NCBI RefSeq assembly: GCF_030551755.1
Contig: NZ_JAUPEC010000027.1
Span: 1 to 64,000 of the forward strand
Source: Pseudocolwellia sp. AS88
GTDB taxonomy: Bacteria; Pseudomonadota; Gammaproteobacteria; Enterobacterales; Alteromonadaceae
Length of the DNA stretch: 64,000 bases
Reading direction: 5' to 3'
In this document: positions 1-9,193 of the stretch, piece by piece
Numbering within the stretch: position 1 is the stretch's first letter
How the letters are laid out: each line of letters opens with the position of its first letter
Program-made: the position numbers and the translations under genes
Notes under the pieces: model-generated
Database searches by the model: none
What the model was told of the DNA's origin: nothing
What the model saw: only the letters and a program-made list of their open reading frames with translations

Positions 1-1860
1 GCCGACGAAATTGCAGAAGATTTAACAGAAGATCTAACGGATCCTGATGATATTGATGCACTTATGGCTTCGATAGATAATGCTGAACCAGAAGAGCAGC
101 CGGAGCCTGAAACGCAAGAACCCATTGAAGACGTTGCCGAAGAAATAGACGAAGAAATTGCAGAAGATTTAACAGAAGATTTAACAGAAGATTTAACCGA
201 CCCTGATGATATCGATGCACTTATGGCTTCGATAGAGAATGCTGAACCAGAAGAGCAGCCGGAGCCTGAAGCGCAAGAACCAATTGAAGAAGTTGCTGAG
301 GAAATAGCCGAAGAAATTGCAGAAGATTTAACAGAAGATCTAACGGATCCTGATGATATTGATGCACTTATGGCGTCTATTTCCGATTTAGAAAATGATG
401 ATATTGACTCTGAAGATACAGAAGCATCAGAAGAGTTAACAGATTCCGACGATATTGATGCATTTCTAGAAAGTTTATCTGTTGAAGAAGACGATGATAT
501 ATCTTCTCGAGAACTTGATGACTTATTAAATTTAACGTCATCAGATGAAGAGATAACTCCTAATCATGAGCCAGAAGATGAAACCAGTGAGCTTGAGCCT
601 GATAATAAAGCTTTAATCGAGAAATTTACTGAAGAAGATGTTGCACCTTATCTGAATTTCGATTTTTCTGATATCAAGGCTGCGAGCAACACCGAGAATA
701 GTGAACAAATAACTGAGGCTATTGATAACTCGATTGAAGATTTAGATATAGATGAATTGATACAAGCTACAGAAAAACAAGATGAAGTTATTGAAGAGGC
801 AACTGATGCGCTTGATCTTGGTGATGACTTAGATATAGATGAATTGCTCCAAGCTACAAAGCAACAAGATGAAGTTATTGAAGAGGCAACTGATGCACTT
901 GATCTTGGTGATGACTTAGATATAGATGAATTGATTCAAGACACAAAGCAAGAAAATGAAGTCACTGAAGAGGAAACCGACGAGCTTGATCTTGGTGATG
1001 ATCTAGACATAGACAAATTAATTGAAGACACAAAGCAACAAGATGAAGCCATTGATGAAGAAATAGATGCACTAGATTTAGGCGATGAACTAGATATAGA
1101 CAGTTTAGTGAATGAAATAAATGCTGAACCTGAAGAAGAAGTAACAAAAACCATTGATAACTTTAATGATATTGATGCTGAAATGTTACAAGCAATGGAA
1201 ACTGATTTTGATGAAGATGCATTAAGTCATTTATTAAATGAAAGTGATGATGAAACTGAAGAACCGATAGAATTATCACCTGATTTTAGTGACAGTAATG
1301 TGCTTGCAGAGTTACTAGCAGACGATGATAGTGAAAAATCAACAGCAACTGAAGCTAATGAATTAGAAGATATACAAGAACTTGATAACTTAGATTTCGA
1401 TGAATTGTTGATGAATATTGAAGAAGAGTCTTCTAAAATTTCAGAAGATGATTTAGAGCTAAGTGACGATTTTGATTTAGGCGAAGACATCAATGAAGAT
1501 TTAGATTTAGATATTGGTGATGACTTAATTGATGCTTCAATTAACGATATAGAAGATAACCCACCGGAAGACTTTATCTCGGTAGATTCACTACTATCAG
1601 ATTCTTCAGAAGGTACTAGCGAAGAAGAGCCTTATGATAAAACTAGTATTAATGTGGGTTTAGATGAGTTTCCTGAATTTGCTAGTGAGTTAAATCATGA
1701 AGATGATGACAACGGAATGGAAGCAAAATTAGATTTAGCTAAAGTTTATATAGAAATAGATGATAAAGAAAATGCTGAAATTATACTCATGGATGTTGTT
1801 GCAAATGGCGATATTCAACAACAATTAGATGCCCAGCAATTACTTGATAATTTAATGTAA
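1..1860 (+). CDS. fimV: FimV-like protein, C-terminal part (5' end outside the window)
   Basis: The reading frame is open from base 1 and ends at TAA 1858-1860; the first ATG (64) lies inside a repeat, so this is the 3' part of a longer gene. The visible protein is extremely acidic and low in complexity. Its last ~45 residues (MEAKLDLAKVYIEIDDKENA..., ending LLDNLM) match the conserved TPR-like C-terminus of FimV/HubP polar proteins, which connect type IV pilus assembly and cell-pole organisation at the inner membrane. Two repeat arrays precede it: three copies of a DPDDIDALMASI-containing unit at nucleotides 40, 199 and 346, and five 87-bp units from 739. FimV N-termini (signal peptide, LysM, one membrane helix) would be upstream and cannot be seen. 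The family call is firm from the C-terminus; the repeat region only supports 'acidic linker'. Confidence 0.85.
   Translation, partial: ADEIAEDLTEDLTDPDDIDALMASIDNAEPEEQPEPETQEPIEDVAEEIDEEIAEDLTEDLTEDLTDPDDIDALMASIENAEPEEQPEPEAQEPIEEVAEEIAEEIAEDLTEDLTDPDDIDALMASISDLENDDIDSEDTEASEELTDSDDIDAFLESLSVEEDDDISSRELDDLLNLTSSDEEITPNHEPEDETSELEPDNKALIEKFTEEDVAPYLNFDFSDIKAASNTENSEQITEAIDNSIEDLDIDELIQATEKQDEVIEEATDALDLGDDLDIDELLQATKQQDEVIEEATDALDLGDDLDIDELIQDTKQENEVTEEETDELDLGDDLDIDKLIEDTKQQDEAIDEEIDALDLGDELDIDSLVNEINAEPEEEVTKTIDNFNDIDAEMLQAMETDFDEDALSHLLNESDDETEEPIELSPDFSDSNVLAELLADDDSEKSTATEANELEDIQELDNLDFDELLMNIEEESSKISEDDLELSDDFDLGEDINEDLDLDIGDDLIDASINDIEDNPPEDFISVDSLLSDSSEGTSEEEPYDKTSINVGLDEFPEFASELNHEDDDNGMEAKLDLAKVYIEIDDKENAEIILMDVVANGDIQQQLDAQQLLDNLM
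40..382 (+). repeat. Coding tandem repeat, 147-159 bp units, in FimV
   Basis: The DNA for DPDDIDALMASI starts at 40, 199 and 346, giving spacings of 159 bp (53 codons) and 147 bp (49 codons). The 12-bp difference is one extra EDLT block. Copies are nearly identical in DNA, so they arose by recent duplication. The array probably continues upstream of base 1, because bases 1-39 already read as the end of a preceding unit. Confidence 0.85.
739..1173 (+). repeat. Coding tandem repeat, five exact 87-bp registers, in FimV
   Basis: Units begin at 739, 826, 913, 1000 and 1087, each exactly 87 bp (29 codons) apart. The consensus starts DLDIDELIQATKQQDEVIEE and then reads ATDALDLGD. The first three copies are close to identical and the last two have drifted (IDKLIEDT, IDSLVNEI). 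The constant length and preserved frame indicate an expandable acidic linker. Confidence 0.85.
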
Positions 1861-1967
1861 ACTGAAATAATAAAAAGATATTTTGGTTGGTAAGTCATCT
1901 TGATTTTCTAGTTAACCTTAGCTCAGGTTAGCTGATCTCAATAAGAATATTATAAAGGATCATTAAT

Positions 1968-2618
1968 ATGGATATTAGTTTGTTGGGTGTGTTTTTAACG
2001 GTTGCTGTAGCGCATTTTCTTGCCTTACTTAGCCCTGGTCCTGACTTCGTACTTGTTGTAAAAAGTGCAATAAAGTACGATAGTAAAAATGTTATTGGTA
2101 TTGCACTAGGAATAGCTTCAGCTAATGCGCTATATATTGCTTTATGTTTAGTTGGTGTTGGCTCTATTTTAGCAACGTCAGTAACCACAATGATTGTATT
2201 GAAGGTGATTGGCGGAGTGTTTTTAATCTATCTCGCCTTACAGGCTTTACGTGCTAGTAAAAGCTCATATAGTAATCTTGATATTCAAGAAGACACAAAT
2301 CCCACTGAAACAACTTTTATAAAAGAATTCTTTATAGGTTTCCTATCAGGTGCTTTAAACCCTAAAAATTTACTTTTTTACTTAAGCTTATTTACTGTAG
2401 TACTTACTCCTGACGTTGGCTTTGCTTTCAAATTAGCGCTAGGTATTTGGATGACTTCAGTGGTGTTTTTATGGGACTTATCAATCATATTTCTTCTTTC
2501 TCGACCTAAAGTGAGAAGTAAATTTACAAAAGCTGCGTTCTATATTGATAAAGTCACAGGTGTTATTTTAGGCGTTATTGGTATTGCTATAGTGAAGTCA
2601 GCATTATCAAAGCAATAA
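1968..2618 (+). CDS. LysE/RhtB-family amino-acid exporter
   Basis: This is a 216-residue integral membrane protein whose N-terminus (MDISLLGVFLTVAVAHFLAL then LSPGPDFVLVV) carries the LysE/RhtB signature SPGPD. A later GFLSGALNPKN segment is also typical. About six hydrophobic segments are visible, as expected for this exporter family, which effluxes amino acids such as lysine, homoserine or threonine across the inner membrane. The length is normal. The start is supported by AAAGGATC just upstream. Substrate cannot be assigned. A small secreted protein gene follows 38 bp downstream and may be co-transcribed. Confidence 0.85.
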   Translation: MDISLLGVFLTVAVAHFLALLSPGPDFVLVVKSAIKYDSKNVIGIALGIASANALYIALCLVGVGSILATSVTTMIVLKVIGGVFLIYLALQALRASKSSYSNLDIQEDTNPTETTFIKEFFIGFLSGALNPKNLLFYLSLFTVVLTPDVGFAFKLALGIWMTSVVFLWDLSIIFLLSRPKVRSKFTKAAFYIDKVTGVILGVIGIAIVKSALSKQ

Positions 2619-2656
2619 GTTTAGTAAATATATCGTTATTTTTTCAGGTTCCAAAT

Positions 2657-2983
2657 ATGAAGTGGTTTCAAGTTTTAATATTCGCAATAACGTACTTAAT
2701 TTTATTCAGTACGTTTGCAGCACAAGCTAGCGAAAAATCTAGGGATATCAGCCACCTTATTACACAAGAGAAATTTTCTACATATGCTAATGTCGCTGAC
2801 TTTATTGATGACTCACCTAAAGTAACGACAATTGTTCAACCTCAAGCAAAAGATATTGCTGAATACGGTAAAGGCGTTGTTAAGTCGCTGACAGGATCTG
2901 ATTGCGATAGAGATGGAAAAATGGATGATAACGCAACATGTAATCGCGTTTATTTGAAGCTCTGGCTTAAATATAAACGTTAA
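2657..2983 (+). CDS. Small exported protein of unknown function with a Ca-loop-like motif
   Basis: The 108-residue product begins with a clear signal peptide (MKWFQVLIFAITYLILF, with a likely cleavage after AAQA), so it should be periplasmic or secreted. Near its end it has SDCDRDGKMDD followed by NATCNR: a D-x-D-x-D-G acidic loop resembling an EF-hand or thrombospondin-type Ca2+ loop, flanked by two cysteines that could pair. No family is recognised. It lies 38 bp behind the LysE gene on the same strand. The Ca2+-binding idea is inference from the loop alone. Confidence 0.6.
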   Translation: MKWFQVLIFAITYLILFSTFAAQASEKSRDISHLITQEKFSTYANVADFIDDSPKVTTIVQPQAKDIAEYGKGVVKSLTGSDCDRDGKMDDNATCNRVYLKLWLKYKR

Positions 2984-3130
2984 TCAACTTCTTAATAATC
3001 CTCAAATCTTCAGAAAATAATCCCACCTAAATCTTTATAAACTGTAGAATAGTATAGGCGAAATTAATCCTTTCTTTTGTTAGCGTTTTTTTTTATTTAC
3101 GTTAAACACATATCGAGTAAAGTTAAAAAT

Positions 3131-3397
3131 ATGATGAATTTTCTGGTTGTTATTACATTACTAAGTGGCTCTATCGGACTTATGTTATTTATTGTTGGAG
3201 CCGCATTCAGTGGTATTGTTGCGATAGGAAATCAGCAAAAAGTATTTGGTTGGGCTATTTTCTTATGTATGCCTCTATCTTTATTTTACTGCGCGAAACA
3301 TTGGGATATAGCATCATATTCTGGAAAAATGGTTTATTCGGGCACTTTTTTACTCTGTATTACTGCTGGTATACTAAAATACGTGGGTATATTTTAA
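3131..3397 (+). CDS. Small membrane protein, unknown function
   Basis: The frame is open from a TTG at 3077, but ATG 3131 is the better start: the residues before it are charged and atypical, and the protein then begins MMNFLVVITLLSGSIGLML. From there it is 88 residues with three hydrophobic segments (roughly residues 3-30, 38-53 and 62-85), so it is an inner-membrane protein. No family is recognised. The TTG start would add 18 residues and cannot be excluded. Confidence 0.5.
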   Translation: MMNFLVVITLLSGSIGLMLFIVGAAFSGIVAIGNQQKVFGWAIFLCMPLSLFYCAKHWDIASYSGKMVYSGTFLLCITAGILKYVGIF

Positions 3398-3464
3398 AAT
3401 AAGTAAAAAGTGAGTAATAGATAAAATATACTCATCAATTAACAAAACCTAAAAGGACAAAATA

Positions 3465-3956
3465 ATGAAGAAAATAATTATAAGCTTACTTGCTTGCTAT
3501 ACACCTTTCATTGTTAATGCAACGGAGATTGTAACACCAGATATAGAGCTTGGTAACTGGGTCACCACAACAGATGTTTCAGCTTTTATTGCTCAAGCTT
3601 TAGCTGGTGTCCCTGAAGCAGCTAGACCAATGCTCCGAAAGATGATGGAAGATCAAATGGAAGGTGCAAATAATGCAAATCAATGTATTACTAAAGACAT
3701 TTTAGCAAACTTTGATAAACAGCTGAAAAGTGCATTTGGTGAGAATCAAGATTGCAAGTTTGCAGTAACCGAAAGTAGCAAGACTAAATTGGTAGCTTCA
3801 ATGACTTGTCCTGGCTCTGTTATGAAAATAGAAACACTTTTTGTTAATGACAAGTTAAGTACTTCAAGCTTAAAAACAAATGCGCAAGGTATGCCTGAAA
3901 CAACTCTTAATATGACGTCTAAATGGACATCGAGTGATTGCTCTAAAGATGTTTAA
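3465..3956 (+). CDS. DUF3617-like periplasmic protein
   Basis: The 163-residue protein starts with a signal peptide (MKKIIISLLACYTPFIVNA). The mature part has the layout of DUF3617 proteins: an early G-x-W motif (ELGNW), a central cysteine in NQCITKD, a second in QDCKF, then MTCPG and a C-terminal SDC. These proteins are exported and of unknown function. An AAAAGGAC ribosome-binding site precedes the ATG. It is followed by a hairpin terminator at 3974-3999, so it is probably monocistronic or the last gene of its unit. Confidence 0.65.
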   Translation: MKKIIISLLACYTPFIVNATEIVTPDIELGNWVTTTDVSAFIAQALAGVPEAARPMLRKMMEDQMEGANNANQCITKDILANFDKQLKSAFGENQDCKFAVTESSKTKLVASMTCPGSVMKIETLFVNDKLSTSSLKTNAQGMPETTLNMTSKWTSSDCSKDV

Positions 3957-3973
3957 TAGGTTTTTAAACTATC

Positions 3974-3999
3974 AAGGAGCATATTTTGCTCCTTTTTTA
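3974..3999 (+). terminator. Rho-independent terminator
   Basis: An 8-bp stem AAGGAGCA/TGCTCCTT with a 5-nt loop is followed by a run of T. It sits 18 bp after the DUF3617 stop codon. Confidence 0.85.
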
Positions 4000-4025
4000 A
4001 TTGAAGAACTATAAGTGGATAGCAA

Positions 4026-4628
4026 GTGAAACAGTTAATTAACACCAATAAAACCTTCGGTAATGAAATCTTCATAGGTTTAGAATGCGCTAAAGAAGTT
4101 ATATCAGGTAAAGAGTTTTACGACTGTAGATTTGAGTCATGTGACTTTAATGAAGCACAATTTCTTAATTGTGAGTTTAACAACTGTACGTTTGTTGCCT
4201 GCGATCTTAATAATGTTAATGTAAAAAACTCTAAGTTCTTAGAAGTTGAATTTCTAGATTGTAAAATCATAGGTGTTAACTGGACTTTAGCTTACTGGCG
4301 CGGCATGTTGTTATCAGCACCGTTAACCTTTAAACGCTGCATGATAAATTCATCTACTTTTTATGGTTTAAGCTTAGAAAAAATTATATTTGAAGGTTGC
4401 CGTGCGCATTACGTCGACTTCAGAGAAGCCAATTTGAATGGTGCAAACTTCTCTCATAGCGACTTAAGAGAAAGCTTGTTTAATAATAGCAACCTCACCA
4501 ACGCAAACTTTAAAGAAGCTGAAAACTACGATATAAATATAAAAAATAATATCATTAAAAATGCAACATTCTGCCGTTATGAAGCCATCAGGCTATTAAG
4601 TTCGTTAGATATAAATTTGATTGATTAG
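4026..4628 (+). CDS. Pentapeptide-repeat protein
   Basis: The 200-residue protein starts with GTG at 4026. It contains two runs of pentapeptide repeats (A/C-[D/N]-[L/F]-x-x): residues ~30-75 (CRFESCDFNEAQFLNCEF...) and ~125-165 (VDFREANLNGANFSHSDLRE...), separated by a non-repeat segment with NWTLAYWRG. Such repeats fold as a right-handed quadrilateral beta-helix. The closing segment (TFCRYEAIRLLSSLDINLID) is a helical cap like that of Qnr-type and related dimeric pentapeptide proteins. It has no signal peptide, so it is cytoplasmic. Whether it binds gyrase as Qnr does cannot be told; similarity to Qnr is limited to architecture. Confidence 0.75.
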   Translation: MKQLINTNKTFGNEIFIGLECAKEVISGKEFYDCRFESCDFNEAQFLNCEFNNCTFVACDLNNVNVKNSKFLEVEFLDCKIIGVNWTLAYWRGMLLSAPLTFKRCMINSSTFYGLSLEKIIFEGCRAHYVDFREANLNGANFSHSDLRESLFNNSNLTNANFKEAENYDINIKNNIIKNATFCRYEAIRLLSSLDINLID

Positions 4629-5003
4629 CATCAGACAAGTTTTTACATATCGAAGCTAAAAACTCCTCAATCTACCTTTATTTTCACTACCAACACTTTA
4701 CCTAAAATGCTCTGACAGCTTGATATGTTTGCACTTAATTGGTGCGTTTAAGGAGCTAGATTATTACATCCTTGTTTGGTTATTATTCAAAATCAATAAA
4801 TTGATGTAACTATATATAAAAACACTCATTTATTGTATTCATCATAAATATTAATAAGTTATTATTCCTTACTATGACTTAAATCATAGACTTATTTTTT
4901 TGTGATATTCAGCTTTAGGCATCGTTTTTGCTTTCTTAGCATTAACTTCATGAAACATAATATGAAGAGTAATACGAACTCTCATATTTTATAGGGAATC
5001 ATT
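4629..5003. other. Intergenic region upstream of the chemoreceptor gene
   Basis: There is no ORF of note here. The region is AT-rich. Just before the chemoreceptor start lies an imperfect inverted repeat, AATATGAAGAGT (4959-4970) and ACTCTCATATT (4979-4988), which could form a leader hairpin. The ribosome-binding site AGGGAA (4993-4998) follows it. No flagellar sigma-28-type promoter was recognised. Confidence 0.4.
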
Positions 5004-7151
5004 ATGACGCTTAAAAGTCATTTAATGCAATTAACGGATAAAGAAAAACACTGGCTACCTTGGTTTGGTGCTAATGGAAAGTTTGCACTTGGTTGGTCTT
5101 GTTTTATTAATAAAAGTACATACTCTGCAGTAGAGCAAACTTTTGAAGGGATAGCGGCAACACGTGTTAAATTATTACATATGTGGGCTGAAAACCACTG
5201 GGAACATTTAAACTCACTTCATAATATTCTCAATATAAACCAACTTTCTGCTAATCAAGAATTATTAGTTCAAAAGCAACAAACAGCTCCTGATTTTTCA
5301 GAGTTATTCATTTTAGATACAAATAATACTGTCATCATCAGTACCTATCAGAAAAGAGTCGGGCAGCAACACGAGCAATTAAAAGCATTAGCACAAGTAA
5401 AGAAACAGCCTTTGCTCCATGGTCCTTATGTTGATCCAATAACATTATCAATTGGCCCATCAAGCTCGAAGTTTCATGACGAAGTAACCTTAATGTTTTA
5501 TTTTCCTATTATCGATGAAGGGCAGGTTATTGGGATTATTGGGGGGCGAGTACCTAATGATGTTTTAGGAGACCTTATTCAACGTGAAGCAGGACATATT
5601 TACTCGGAGTCAGGCGACAACTATTTATTCATGGTTGATTCGGTCTTTGATAAAAGCATAAAACAAGGTACAGCGCTGTCGCGCTCACGTTTTGAAGATA
5701 ATACTTTTAGTCACGGTGAAAATTTAAAATCAGGTATTAATACAGGATTTGGTACAGTAAAAATAAAGCGTCATACAGAATTGGAAATCCGGTTTACTGA
5801 TCCCGCAACAAACGAGCTTCATCCGGGAATAAGAGAAACAATTAAAAAGGGACAAAATTTATTTGTTACATACCCAGGCTATTCTGACTACAGACATATT
5901 CCAGTTATAGGTAAAGGGTTAACTTTCAAACTTCGAGGTTCACCTGACAAGTGGGGCATGATGTGCGAAGGAGATCTAGAAGAAGTCTATAGAAGGCGCT
6001 CAATAAACTTAGGTTTAATGAAACTTTATTTACTTATGGTTACCGGTATTGTTGGTATACATGGAGGTTTAACTGCTTATACAGACTTATCTACTTTATC
6101 CGTAAATGGGATTACAGGGTTAGCAACATTAATCAGTTGTTTTATCTTTTCTAAATGTGGAACTAATAAAGTATCTAATCGTCTTCAGGGAATGACAGAA
6201 GTCTTAAGAACGATTGCTGAAGGTGAAGGGAATTTAACTCAGCGTCTTGATCCTGCAAAAATAAAACATGACGAAACAGGTGATATGAGCCGTTGGATCA
6301 ACAGTTTTATTGATAATTTAGATGGTATTGTCGGCCAAGTTATTCATGCTTCACATAATGTGAAAGGAACAAATGAACAAATGCTTGAGAGAAATGAAGA
6401 AGCCCACAACAGCTCTCATCAAGTGCATGAATCTATGTTACATATGCAAAGCTTAATTGAGCGTCAACGTGAAGTTATTCTACAAGCATCTCATACTGCT
6501 GAAGAAATGAAATCGAGTATGGCAAATGTTGTAGAGAAAGCAAAAACAGACTTTGAAGCTGCTCGTTCAGGTACACATGCCATTCGCGATATTGTTGAAA
6601 CAACAGCAAACTCAGTGCAATCCATTGATGCTCGTATGAGTGAAATTGGCAATATTATTAATGTGATCACAGGCATAACTAATCAAACAAATCTATTAGC
6701 ACTTAATGCGGCAATTGAAGCAGCAAGAGCAGGTGAACATGGCAGAGGTTTTTCGGTGGTTGCTGACGAAGTAAGAGGTTTAGCCGGCAGAACGGCAGAA
6801 GCTGCACAAGATATAAAATCCATGATCCAAGGTTTACAACAAGAAACTCAAATAGCAGTAAGTTTTATGGAGTCGGGCGTTGAAGATGTAGACCAAAGTT
6901 TAAAACTTACTGAGGCTGCATCAGGCGAAAACCATGAACTACTTTCTATTGTAGAAAACATGTTTGAAACTATTAATATCATCGAACAAAATAGTGCTCG
7001 AAATGGCGAAACCGCAAGATCCGTTACAGAAGTTACCTTACAAATGGAAAAATCTATACTAGAGTTAGCCGCTAGCTCTAACATGGTTGATATTACTGCC
7101 AATAAATTGCAGCAATTAGTTGGCACTTTTAAAGTGAGTGCTACTAGATAA
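5004..7151 (+). CDS. Methyl-accepting chemotaxis protein with an N-terminal Cache-like sensor and no first membrane helix
   Basis: The 715-residue protein has a C-terminal signalling domain with the MCP hairpin tip (about residues 555-605: [20 protein letters not shown] then [12 protein letters not shown]). A HAMP-like linker lies around 385-445. Residues ~1-335 look like a Cache sensor ([17 protein letters not shown] ... [20 protein letters not shown]). Hydrophobic helices occur only at ~337-355 and ~366-384, after the sensor. The start is fixed by an in-frame TAG at 4992 and the AGGGAA ribosome-binding site, so no N-terminal helix is missed. A helical hairpin would leave the sensor in the cytoplasm, unlike classical Cache MCPs. 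The C-terminus (FKVSATR) lacks a CheR/CheB-tethering pentapeptide. Ligand unknown. Confidence 0.85.
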   Translation: MTLKSHLMQLTDKEKHWLPWFGANGKFALGWSCFINKSTYSAVEQTFEGIAATRVKLLHMWAENHWEHLNSLHNILNINQLSANQELLVQKQQTAPDFSELFILDTNNTVIISTYQKRVGQQHEQLKALAQVKKQPLLHGPYVDPITLSIGPSSSKFHDEVTLMFYFPIIDEGQVIGIIGGRVPNDVLGDLIQREAGHIYSESGDNYLFMVDSVFDKSIKQGTALSRSRFEDNTFSHGENLKSGINTGFGTVKIKRHTELEIRFTDPATNELHPGIRETIKKGQNLFVTYPGYSDYRHIPVIGKGLTFKLRGSPDKWGMMCEGDLEEVYRRRSINLGLMKLYLLMVTGIVGIHGGLTAYTDLSTLSVNGITGLATLISCFIFSKCGTNKVSNRLQGMTEVLRTIAEGEGNLTQRLDPAKIKHDETGDMSRWINSFIDNLDGIVGQVIHASHNVKGTNEQMLERNEEAHNSSHQVHESMLHMQSLIERQREVILQASHTAEEMKSSMANVVEKAKTDFEAARSGTHAIRDIVETTANSVQSIDARMSEIGNIINVITGITNQTNLLALNAAIEAARAGEHGRGFSVVADEVRGLAGRTAEAAQDIKSMIQGLQQETQIAVSFMESGVEDVDQSLKLTEAASGENHELLSIVENMFETINIIEQNSARNGETARSVTEVTLQMEKSILELAASSNMVDITANKLQQLVGTFKVSATR

Positions 7152-7208
7152 AAAATATAAAATATAAAATATGATGATGTAATTCATTTGTAAACGGTTA
7201 ATCATTTT

Positions 7209-7238
7209 AGCCAGAGTAGTTGATAAACTGCTCTGGCT
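7209..7238 (+). terminator. Terminator-like hairpin after the chemoreceptor gene
   Basis: AGCCAGAG (7209-7216) pairs with CTCTGGCT (7231-7238) across a 14-nt loop. It lies 57 bp past the MCP stop codon. The following sequence is only moderately T-rich (ATCTGTTATTTC), so intrinsic termination is plausible but not certain. Confidence 0.5.
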
Positions 7239-7377
7239 ATCTGTTATTTCATTAAAGTGCTTTTGATATTTTATACGCACGGTAAAACCTATTACTTAAA
7301 TTCAAGATTTAACTGAACATGTGCTTACTGCTTTATTAATGATATAAAAAATTATAAACGACTCTTAGGAATTTATT

Positions 7378-7869
7378 TTGAAGAAAACCTTAATATTCGG
7401 CAATTCAGGTTCAGGAAAATCAACCTTAGCTAAAACGTTGAGTGAACAGAATAATGTTGCTCATTTAGATTTAGACACAATTGCTTGGCAACCCTTTACA
7501 GCAGAGCAAACAATTCCGACACGCATGCCTTTAACCGAGTCAGAAAGTTTAATAAAAAGCTTTTTAGCACAACATAATAGTTGGGTTATTGAAGGCTGTT
7601 ATTCTGATTTATTAGAACTAATATTAGATGAAGCACAAGAAGTGATATTTCTTAATTTGTCTGTAGATGAGTGCATTGTTAATGCTAGGAATAGAGCATG
7701 GGAGCCACATAAATATGAATCTGAAGAGGCTCAAAACGCTAATGTAGATATGCTAATCAATTGGATATCAGAATACCCAAATAGAGACGACCACTTTTCT
7801 CAAAAATCACATCTCGCACTATTTAATCGCTTTAGTGGTAAAAAAGAAATGCGCACCTCAAATCAGTAA
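7378..7869 (+). CDS. P-loop NTPase / small-molecule kinase-like protein
   Basis: The 163-residue protein begins with TTG at 7378, preceded by TTAGGA. A Walker A motif GNSGSGKST at residues ~8-16 and a following HLDLDTIAWQP segment match the adenylate/shikimate-kinase-like 'AAA family ATPase' group, in which an aspartate near residue 33 serves the phosphoacceptor side. EGCYSDLLE and VIFLNLSVDEC form the central strands. The substrate is unknown. It stands alone, convergent with the oxidoreductase gene ending only 10 bp away. Confidence 0.7.
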   Translation: MKKTLIFGNSGSGKSTLAKTLSEQNNVAHLDLDTIAWQPFTAEQTIPTRMPLTESESLIKSFLAQHNSWVIEGCYSDLLELILDEAQEVIFLNLSVDECIVNARNRAWEPHKYESEEAQNANVDMLINWISEYPNRDDHFSQKSHLALFNRFSGKKEMRTSNQ

Positions 7870-7879
7870 ACTTATCTGG

Positions 7880-8917
7880 CTAACTGATTGATAGGGTTTT
7901 ACCTTTTTCACTACTTTCAATTGCTAACTCGATCAGTTTAATGCCTTGTAAGGCTTCTAATGCGGTAACAGAGGGTTGCTTGTTGTTATTGATAGCATCA
8001 GCCACACCAAGAAAGAAATGCTGATATCCACCACGTTCAGTTTTAATTACTTGGCTCGTTTGAACATCATAAAAGTGACCATAGCTTTCAACGTCTTCAT
8101 CTGCCCATTCGGCTGACGTAGGAGTTATCCCCGCTTTTAATCGATCTTCTTGAGGATCTAACCCCATCTTTTCGTAACATCCTAGATCACCTTGTACTTT
8201 AAACCGTGTATTCGGACCCGCACAAAACAGACTTGCTTGTAATACGGCGATTTTATCGGGGTAATGCAGCGTGATATTGAACAAATCAACATTATTAGAG
8301 CCTTCTCGTAATATACGACAATGAGCTGTTATCGCTGATGGCATACCAAATAATTGTAATGTTTGGTCGATTAAATGAGGCCCAAGATCAAATAAAATAC
8401 CACCACCTTCTGTCGCTGTTTCTCTCCAACGCTGGCGTATTTCAGGTCTAAATCGGTCAAAATGGGTTTCGAAGTACTTAACATTACCAAGGGTATTTTC
8501 GTTGATGAGTTTTTTTACTGTTAGAAAGTCACCATCCCAACGTCTGTTCTGGTAAACACTCAATACTAAGTTTTTCTGTTCAGCTAAAGCGATTAACGCT
8601 TCACCTTGTGCGCTTGATGTGACGAAAGGCTTCTCTAAAATCACGTGTTTATTATTTTCTAATGCCAATTTAGCTAAGGAGAAATGCACATCGTTAGGTG
8701 CGGTAATAATCACTAAATCAATATCACTGTCTTCTATCATATCTATAGCAGTTTCATAAAGCTGCGCTTGTGGAAAGTCTTTTTCTACAACCTCTGTCTG
8801 GCTACTGCTAATCGTACACAAATCGAACTCAGCTAAAGTATTTATAAACGGAATATGAAATGTTTTGGCCGAAAATCCATAGCCGACAACGCCTGTTTTT
8901 ATTGGAGGAGTATTCAT
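7880..8917 (-). CDS. ydgJ: Gfo/Idh/MocA-family oxidoreductase, YdgJ-like
   Basis: An NAD(P)-binding Rossmann domain opens the protein (KTGVVGYGFSAKTFHIPF), followed by the family's EKP motif (HVILEKPFV) and the catalytic-domain segment FETHFDRFRPEIRQRWRE. These blocks and the later LDPQEDRLKAG segment closely resemble E. coli YdgJ as recalled. The frame extends to ATG 8968, but ATG 8917 (MNTPPIKTGVVGYG) is the likely start because the Rossmann strand begins eight residues later, and the upstream 17 residues have no counterpart. That gives 345 residues, normal for the family. Members oxidise or reduce sugars and cyclitols; the substrate here is not known. Confidence 0.8.
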   Translation of the reverse strand: MNTPPIKTGVVGYGFSAKTFHIPFINTLAEFDLCTISSSQTEVVEKDFPQAQLYETAIDMIEDSDIDLVIITAPNDVHFSLAKLALENNKHVILEKPFVTSSAQGEALIALAEQKNLVLSVYQNRRWDGDFLTVKKLINENTLGNVKYFETHFDRFRPEIRQRWRETATEGGGILFDLGPHLIDQTLQLFGMPSAITAHCRILREGSNNVDLFNITLHYPDKIAVLQASLFCAGPNTRFKVQGDLGCYEKMGLDPQEDRLKAGITPTSAEWADEDVESYGHFYDVQTSQVIKTERGGYQHFFLGVADAINNNKQPSVTALEALQGIKLIELAIESSEKGKTLSIS

Positions 8918-9193
8918 ATTTTCAGCTTCCGTGTTAGTAAGAGTGATTTTAGAGAGATAAAATGGCATATCCGTAAGGGATACATTTAGTTAAATGATAA
9001 CGCGCGACCACTTACAATACCAAGAGGAAATCAAATAACTGGTTTATGAGAAAGAAAAGGTTTTCTCTCATTTTTATCGCTAGATTAGGCTTAATCAACT
9101 AAGTTTATGGTTAGTTGGTGTAAATCCTTTATAATCACCGCAATTCTCGTTGAACATTACTTCTTCGATAGCAACATATAAAAGGCCATAAAC

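Noticed and set aside
40-1173. Regular direct repeats resembling a CRISPR-like or satellite array
   Set aside because: The repeats are in frame inside a FimV coding sequence, have no spacers and encode a repeated acidic peptide.
1913-1930. TAACCT...AGGTTA palindrome after fimV as a further family-1 element
   Set aside because: Only 6-bp arms around a 6-bp centre, with no interior sequence of the element.
4026-4628. Chromosomal Qnr quinolone-resistance gene
   Set aside because: Shares the pentapeptide architecture and a similar C-terminal cap, but residues outside the repeats do not match Qnr proteins well enough.
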